From the NCBI RefSeq assembly GCF_026013645.1, contig NZ_CP110224.1, forward strand, positions 3,162,001 through 3,226,000: a stretch of DNA of 64,000 bases. Direction: 5' to 3'. The stretch comes from Virgibacillus natechei (GTDB taxonomy: Bacteria; Bacillota; Bacilli; Bacillales; Amphibacillaceae). The stretch's first letter is position 1; each line of letters starts with the position of its first letter. Under the pieces are notes generated by a model. The model did no database searches, had not been told where the DNA came from, and saw only the letters and a list, made by a program, of their open reading frames with translations. This document shows, piece by piece, positions 60,695 through 64,000 of the stretch. A program made the position numbers and the translations under genes.

Positions 60695-61573
60695 CTATGA
60701 AGCATTACGGCTCATCAAGTAAAACTGCAAAGCTGAGACTACCAAAATAACTAATCCTAACATTACTGCCATTGCTGATGCTATTCCTGCTATTGATTCT
60801 CCATGACTAAATGCCAAGTCACGAATATACATCATCAAAACAGTGGTACTCTGTCCCGGCCCCCCCTGTGTCATCATTAACGGTTGAGCAAACACATTAA
60901 AGGAACCAGCTGTTGTCATCACCATTGTATAAATTAATGGGAAACGGATAGATGGCAATGTTATATTAAAGAATTTTCTTATTTTTCCCGCCCCATCAAT
61001 TTCTGCTGATTCGTACAAATCTTTAGAGACACCATTAATAGAAGCGCGGTATATAATCATATTTCCGCCAATACCAGCCCATGTAGTAATTACAAAAATT
61101 GTAATCCAAGCATATGGTTGGGTCGATGCCCAAACAGTATCAGATCCAAATAAATTATTAACTACTCCTAATTGTCTATTAAATATCAAAGACCAAAGAA
61201 GTGTTGCTGCTGAGATGGAGATCAATCCGGGAATATATACAATTGACTGAAAAACATTTTTCATTCTCAAGTCTTTATGCTCCAATGAAACAGCAATTAA
61301 TAATGGAAGAATAATCATTACTGGAACACTAATACCTACAAATATAAGAGTATTTTTCATACCATTATAAAATTCACTGGAGAAAGACGACTCTTTATTA
61401 AAGAGTATTGTTCTATAGTTATCCAAACCTACCCATACCGGGTCACTTACTAAATTCCATTGTGTAAATGAAGCATAAATTCCATATAACGATGGTATTA
61501 ATATAAATACAACAAATAAAATTATATGGGGTCCTATAAAGAATGCAGGTGCTAATTTATTTTTATTGTACAA
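60695..61573 (-). CDS. Sugar ABC permease (MalF type)
   Basis: A 292-residue permease with six membrane segments. The EAA loop is DLYESAEIDGAGKIRKFFNITLPSIRFP (about 186-213), followed by MTTAGSFNVFAQPLMMTQGGPGQSTTVL. GGAGG precedes the ATG. It works with the permease at 59801 and the binding protein at 61638, again without an ATPase gene nearby. Confidence 0.92.
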   Translation of the reverse strand: MYNKNKLAPAFFIGPHIILFVVFILIPSLYGIYASFTQWNLVSDPVWVGLDNYRTILFNKESSFSSEFYNGMKNTLIFVGISVPVMIILPLLIAVSLEHKDLRMKNVFQSIVYIPGLISISAATLLWSLIFNRQLGVVNNLFGSDTVWASTQPYAWITIFVITTWAGIGGNMIIYRASINGVSKDLYESAEIDGAGKIRKFFNITLPSIRFPLIYTMVMTTAGSFNVFAQPLMMTQGGPGQSTTVLMMYIRDLAFSHGESIAGIASAMAVMLGLVILVVSALQFYLMSRNAS

Positions 61574-61637
61574 TACTACGACCTCCTATGAATCAAAGTA
61601 ATGCGTCAATATTAAAACACATTACTTTTTATTCTAT

Positions 61638-62891
61638 CTATTCATCCTCTATTTCAATATTTTCTATTTCTAATGACCCTTCAACAACTCTATCCTCAGC
61701 GAAATTTTGCATAGCCTCTAATCCTTGATCAAGATCCATTTCACCATGGATTATTTCTGGCAAATATTCATCCAAAGCTTCTTGAATATATGGATAATAC
61801 AGATCTGTATAAATGTATAAAGAATCCTCTTGTTCTTCGCTAGAAGTAAAGAACGATTGCATATAGTTGTCATAATCAGGGCTTTCAATCACATCAACAC
61901 TTGCTACATTTTGTCCAGCCTCTGCCCATTCGATCGAATTTTGCCGTACATACTCTAAGAATTCACCAATTCCTTCTTCTTTTTCGTCATTTCTTTCTTC
62001 ATTTTCTAACATAGAAAACAAGTGTGCAGAAGATCTATTATGGAATGTATCAGATTCAAATGCATAGGTATTTGTTACACCGAAGTTCAAATTTTCAACT
62101 TGTGCATGCGCTGTTGAACTCCAGGTTCCATCCGTTGAGAATAGTACATTTCCTGATTGGAACATTAAGAAGCCATCTTCACCATAAGGGGTCATCAATC
62201 CAGTATCTGCGATTGATTTAATCGTTTCAATCGCTTGTTTCATTTCAGGTGTATTAATGGCTGGTCCATTTTCATCTTGGATTTCCCCCCCAAGATTTTG
62301 AATCTGCGCTAAAACTACCCAACTAATTAACGCATCATTTACGACATAATCTCCCTCTTCTAGTTGACCTTCTAGAGATAATATTTCATCGAAAGTAACT
62401 ACATCATCATCCAAAAAGTGCTCCACCCCATATTTAGCAAGCAAATCTTCATTATAATACATAGCACTACCATGAATATCTAGTGGAATAGTATACTGTG
62501 TACCATCTATAATTCCTGCATCCCAACCTTCCGCTAAGTAATTTTCTGGTTTCAATTCTGGCTGCGCATCAATAATACCTGTCATTGGTTCCAGTAAACC
62601 TTGTTGAGCAAAACTTTGGATACGATCAGCATGGATAATTGCTAAATCAGGTATATCACTACCAGAATTCATTACAGTGTACATTTTTGTATACATATCA
62701 GACGTTACAATATGTTCTACTTCAAACTCTGGATCTGTTTCATTGTAATCTTCTGTAATCTGATTCATGTAAGCACCATCCTCACCTGTTAACGGTGTCC
62801 AAAACTCAATCGTGTATTCATCGTTACTACATCCCGCTAATATAAGTAGGGTAAGGGAAAACAACGTAATAAGTATTGATATTTTTTTCAT
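61638..62891 (-). CDS. ABC sugar-binding lipoprotein (CUT1 family)
   Basis: A 417-residue binding lipoprotein with lipobox LILAGC (Cys21) and a bilobed fold: IEFWTPLTGEDGAYMNQI, IPLDIHGSAMYYNEDLLAKYG and LFSTDGTWSS. The start at 62891 follows GGGGGC. First gene of a four-gene operon. A cre box and an AraR-like box in its promoter suggest an arabinose-containing oligosaccharide (inference). Confidence 0.9.
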   Translation of the reverse strand: MKKISILITLFSLTLLILAGCSNDEYTIEFWTPLTGEDGAYMNQITEDYNETDPEFEVEHIVTSDMYTKMYTVMNSGSDIPDLAIIHADRIQSFAQQGLLEPMTGIIDAQPELKPENYLAEGWDAGIIDGTQYTIPLDIHGSAMYYNEDLLAKYGVEHFLDDDVVTFDEILSLEGQLEEGDYVVNDALISWVVLAQIQNLGGEIQDENGPAINTPEMKQAIETIKSIADTGLMTPYGEDGFLMFQSGNVLFSTDGTWSSTAHAQVENLNFGVTNTYAFESDTFHNRSSAHLFSMLENEERNDEKEEGIGEFLEYVRQNSIEWAEAGQNVASVDVIESPDYDNYMQSFFTSSEEQEDSLYIYTDLYYPYIQEALDEYLPEIIHGEMDLDQGLEAMQNFAEDRVVEGSLEIENIEIEDE

Positions 62892-62956
62892 TATATAAGC
62901 CCCCAACTTCTTAATTTATTAATCTTGAACCTTCCAAATACGCCATCAACACTTTT

Positions 62957-62970
62957 TGTTAGCGCTTGCA
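62957..62970 (-). promoter_or_regulatory. cre box upstream of the last ABC operon
   Basis: The minus strand reads TGCAAGCGCTAACA, one position from the consensus, 66 bases upstream of the start codon. Confidence 0.7.
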
Positions 62971-63075
62971 TTAATGAGTATATATCACCTCGCACTTTCA
63001 AAATAAATTAGCAACAGATTTTATTGTGTAATAACACATATGAACAAGTTGCTATTTTTGATCAATAATCAACAA

Positions 63076-63091
63076 AATTATACGTATGAGT
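63076..63091. promoter_or_regulatory. AraR-like box
   Basis: AATTATACGTATGAGT lies 12 bases downstream of the -10 box of the adjacent promoter and shares the TACGTA core and position with the chvE box. Confidence 0.5.
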
Positions 63092-63103
63092 TTTTCTGGT
63101 TAA

Positions 63104-63132
63104 ATTATAATATACTTTTATTATTTTGGCAA
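63104..63132 (-). promoter_or_regulatory. Promoter of the last ABC operon
   Basis: The minus strand has TTGCCA (63127-63132), 17 bases, then TATAAT (63104-63109). Confidence 0.78.
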
Positions 63133-63136
63133 TAAT

Positions 63137-63182
63137 TTTTTTATTCTAATATTAAATCGATATTTAATATTAGAATAAAAAA
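63137..63182. repeat. Large perfect AT-rich palindrome
   Basis: Two 21-bp arms match perfectly around a CGAT centre. It begins 4 bases upstream of the -35 box of the neighbouring promoter. T and A tracts at its ends could make it a bidirectional terminator or insulator; it could also be an operator. Confidence 0.9.
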
Positions 63183-63229
63183 CAATAAACAACAAAAGTT
63201 ATTTACAAAAACACCCATCATTTCTGAAT

Positions 63230-63452
63230 GTATTTCGACGAATGGGGTAACTGGGCAACCCGATCTCAACTAGAACCCATAATCAGATTAGCCAAGTCTA
63301 AAGACGGGTACCTTAAGATGGTTCAAAACTAAAATGACCAATGTCTTACTTGAAGGGATAAATAGTCTCGTTCAAGCTGATAAAAGTAAAGCCCGTGGAT
63401 AGCAGATAATTTTATTGCCATGATCTACGCAACAGTTAACAAGCTAAATTGA
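63230..63452 (+). mobile_element. ISL3 family transposase C-terminal remnant
   Basis: Three frames together give an ISL3-type C-terminus: WATRSQLEPIIRLAKS, then RWFKTKMTNVLLEGINSLVQADKSKARG, then FIAMIYATVNKLN and a stop. At least two frameshifts and a stop make it inactive. The rest of the element is missing. Confidence 0.82.
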
Positions 63453-63499
63453 TTGTTGAATACTGACTTGGCTTGTTCCTTCGTTTACTTGCCGACAAT

Positions 63500-63526
63500 C
63501 CCTTAGATACCTTATAGGTATCTAAG
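63500..63526. repeat. 11-bp inverted repeat with 5-base loop
   Basis: CCTTAGATACC pairs perfectly with GGTATCTAAGG. It lies about 50 bases after the ISL3 remnant and may be a leftover terminator or part of a small repeat. Confidence 0.6.
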
Positions 63527-63699
63527 GTAGTAGCAAACAAGGAATGATAGATTCAACTTCGCACTAGTAAATTACTTTTTCATTACTAAATAGCGATGAG
63601 CCAACTTTGGTGTTGACCGTAATAGGATACTTGTTCTCACTCATTTATTTGCTATTTTATTTCATATCTACAGTAAATTATCTCTATATTTCTACACTG

Positions 63700-64000
63700 A
63701 CCTGTGTTGACATACAGGTCTAAATCCTGACCTGGTGGGAAACTCGATCGGTACTCATGGATACTCCATCGATTAATACAGAGGGAAATTCCTGACGAAC
63801 AAATAATAGAGTTTGTTGGAAAGTAATACCTGGGAAATGAGGCAGATTCGGCTAACCGTAAATCATCTAACTAGATATATTGTGAAGTGTATAAAACAAT
63901 AGCGGGTTTCATGGACTTTTAAACTGCTGCGAAGGGCAAAGTCTGTACCTTTAATGGGGGGGCTATAACGACCACCTGCTAAGGTGGATTTGGACATGAA
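63700..64000 (+). ncRNA. Structured non-coding stretch, possible group II intron 5-prime part
   Basis: No frame is open, GC content rises, and several short hairpins are visible: ACCTGT/ACAGGT at about 63703-63720, ATGGA/TCCAT at about 63759-63771, and CCACCT/AGGTGG at about 63974-63989. A TTGTTGGAAAGTAATACC stretch is reminiscent of domain I of group II introns. It runs off the window, where an intron-encoded reverse transcriptase could follow. The assignment is tentative. Confidence 0.3.

Noticed and set aside
63594..63644. Minus-strand ORF of about 26 codons upstream of the structured edge
   Set aside because: There is no ribosome site, no start context and no recognisable family; kept only as debris.

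Overview
The window is low-GC DNA with purine-rich Shine-Dalgarno sites, sigma-A-type promoters, CcpA-type cre boxes, lipoprotein-type ABC binding proteins and an AraMNPQ-AbfA-like gene order. Together these point to a Bacillaceae firmicute, perhaps a halotolerant genus such as Gracilibacillus, Oceanobacillus or Virgibacillus (the genus is inference). It is almost entirely a plant-polysaccharide catabolic island aimed at galactan, arabinan and arabinogalactan, with an eroded insert in the middle and a decayed right edge.

Left part (1-11,100): glycerate kinase; a lone Gfo/Idh/MocA oxidoreductase; a minus-strand operon of Gfo/Idh/MocA, DUF993 aldolase-like, TIM-barrel isomerase/epimerase and GH42 beta-galactosidase; and, divergent from it, a complete DctPQM TRAP transporter behind a cre-covered promoter. 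The set looks like an uptake and oxidative degradation route for a sugar or sugar acid.

Galactan part (11,200-32,200): a six-gene minus operon (YesL-like protein, two permeases, binding lipoprotein, heparinase II/III-like lyase, DUF2264/GH154-like protein); a 1335-residue secreted GH59-type enzyme with C-terminal FIVAR repeats; a TIM-barrel epimerase; the complete Leloir operon galK-galE-galT-galM; a ROK repressor; and an SDR. Three matching 17-bp palindromes sit in the promoters of the six-gene operon, the gal operon and the ROK gene itself, which suggests one ROK regulon.

Middle part (32,200-41,450): a remnant zone with GH43 and GH2 fragments, an IS3 transposase tail, a two-component system (intact), and a cytochrome P450 / ferredoxin / ferredoxin reductase set (intact) beside a broken flavin ketosteroid-dehydrogenase-like gene and a broken SDR, then chemoreceptor debris.

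Arabinan part (41,500-62,900): a long minus-strand cluster (secreted GH43 arabinanase, binding protein, GH51, two permeases, YesL-like, second GH51, GH127, AraM, GH43), then a ChvE/GguAB-like monosaccharide ABC importer, a truncated AraR-like regulator, and another CUT1 importer. AraR-like boxes lie next to several promoters. None of the three CUT1 importers has its own ATPase, so a shared MsmX-type ATPase must be encoded elsewhere. No araBAD genes are present. The right edge (62,900-64,000) holds a large perfect palindrome, an ISL3 transposase remnant and a non-coding, hairpin-rich stretch that may be the start of a group II intron. No tRNA, rRNA or CRISPR array was seen.
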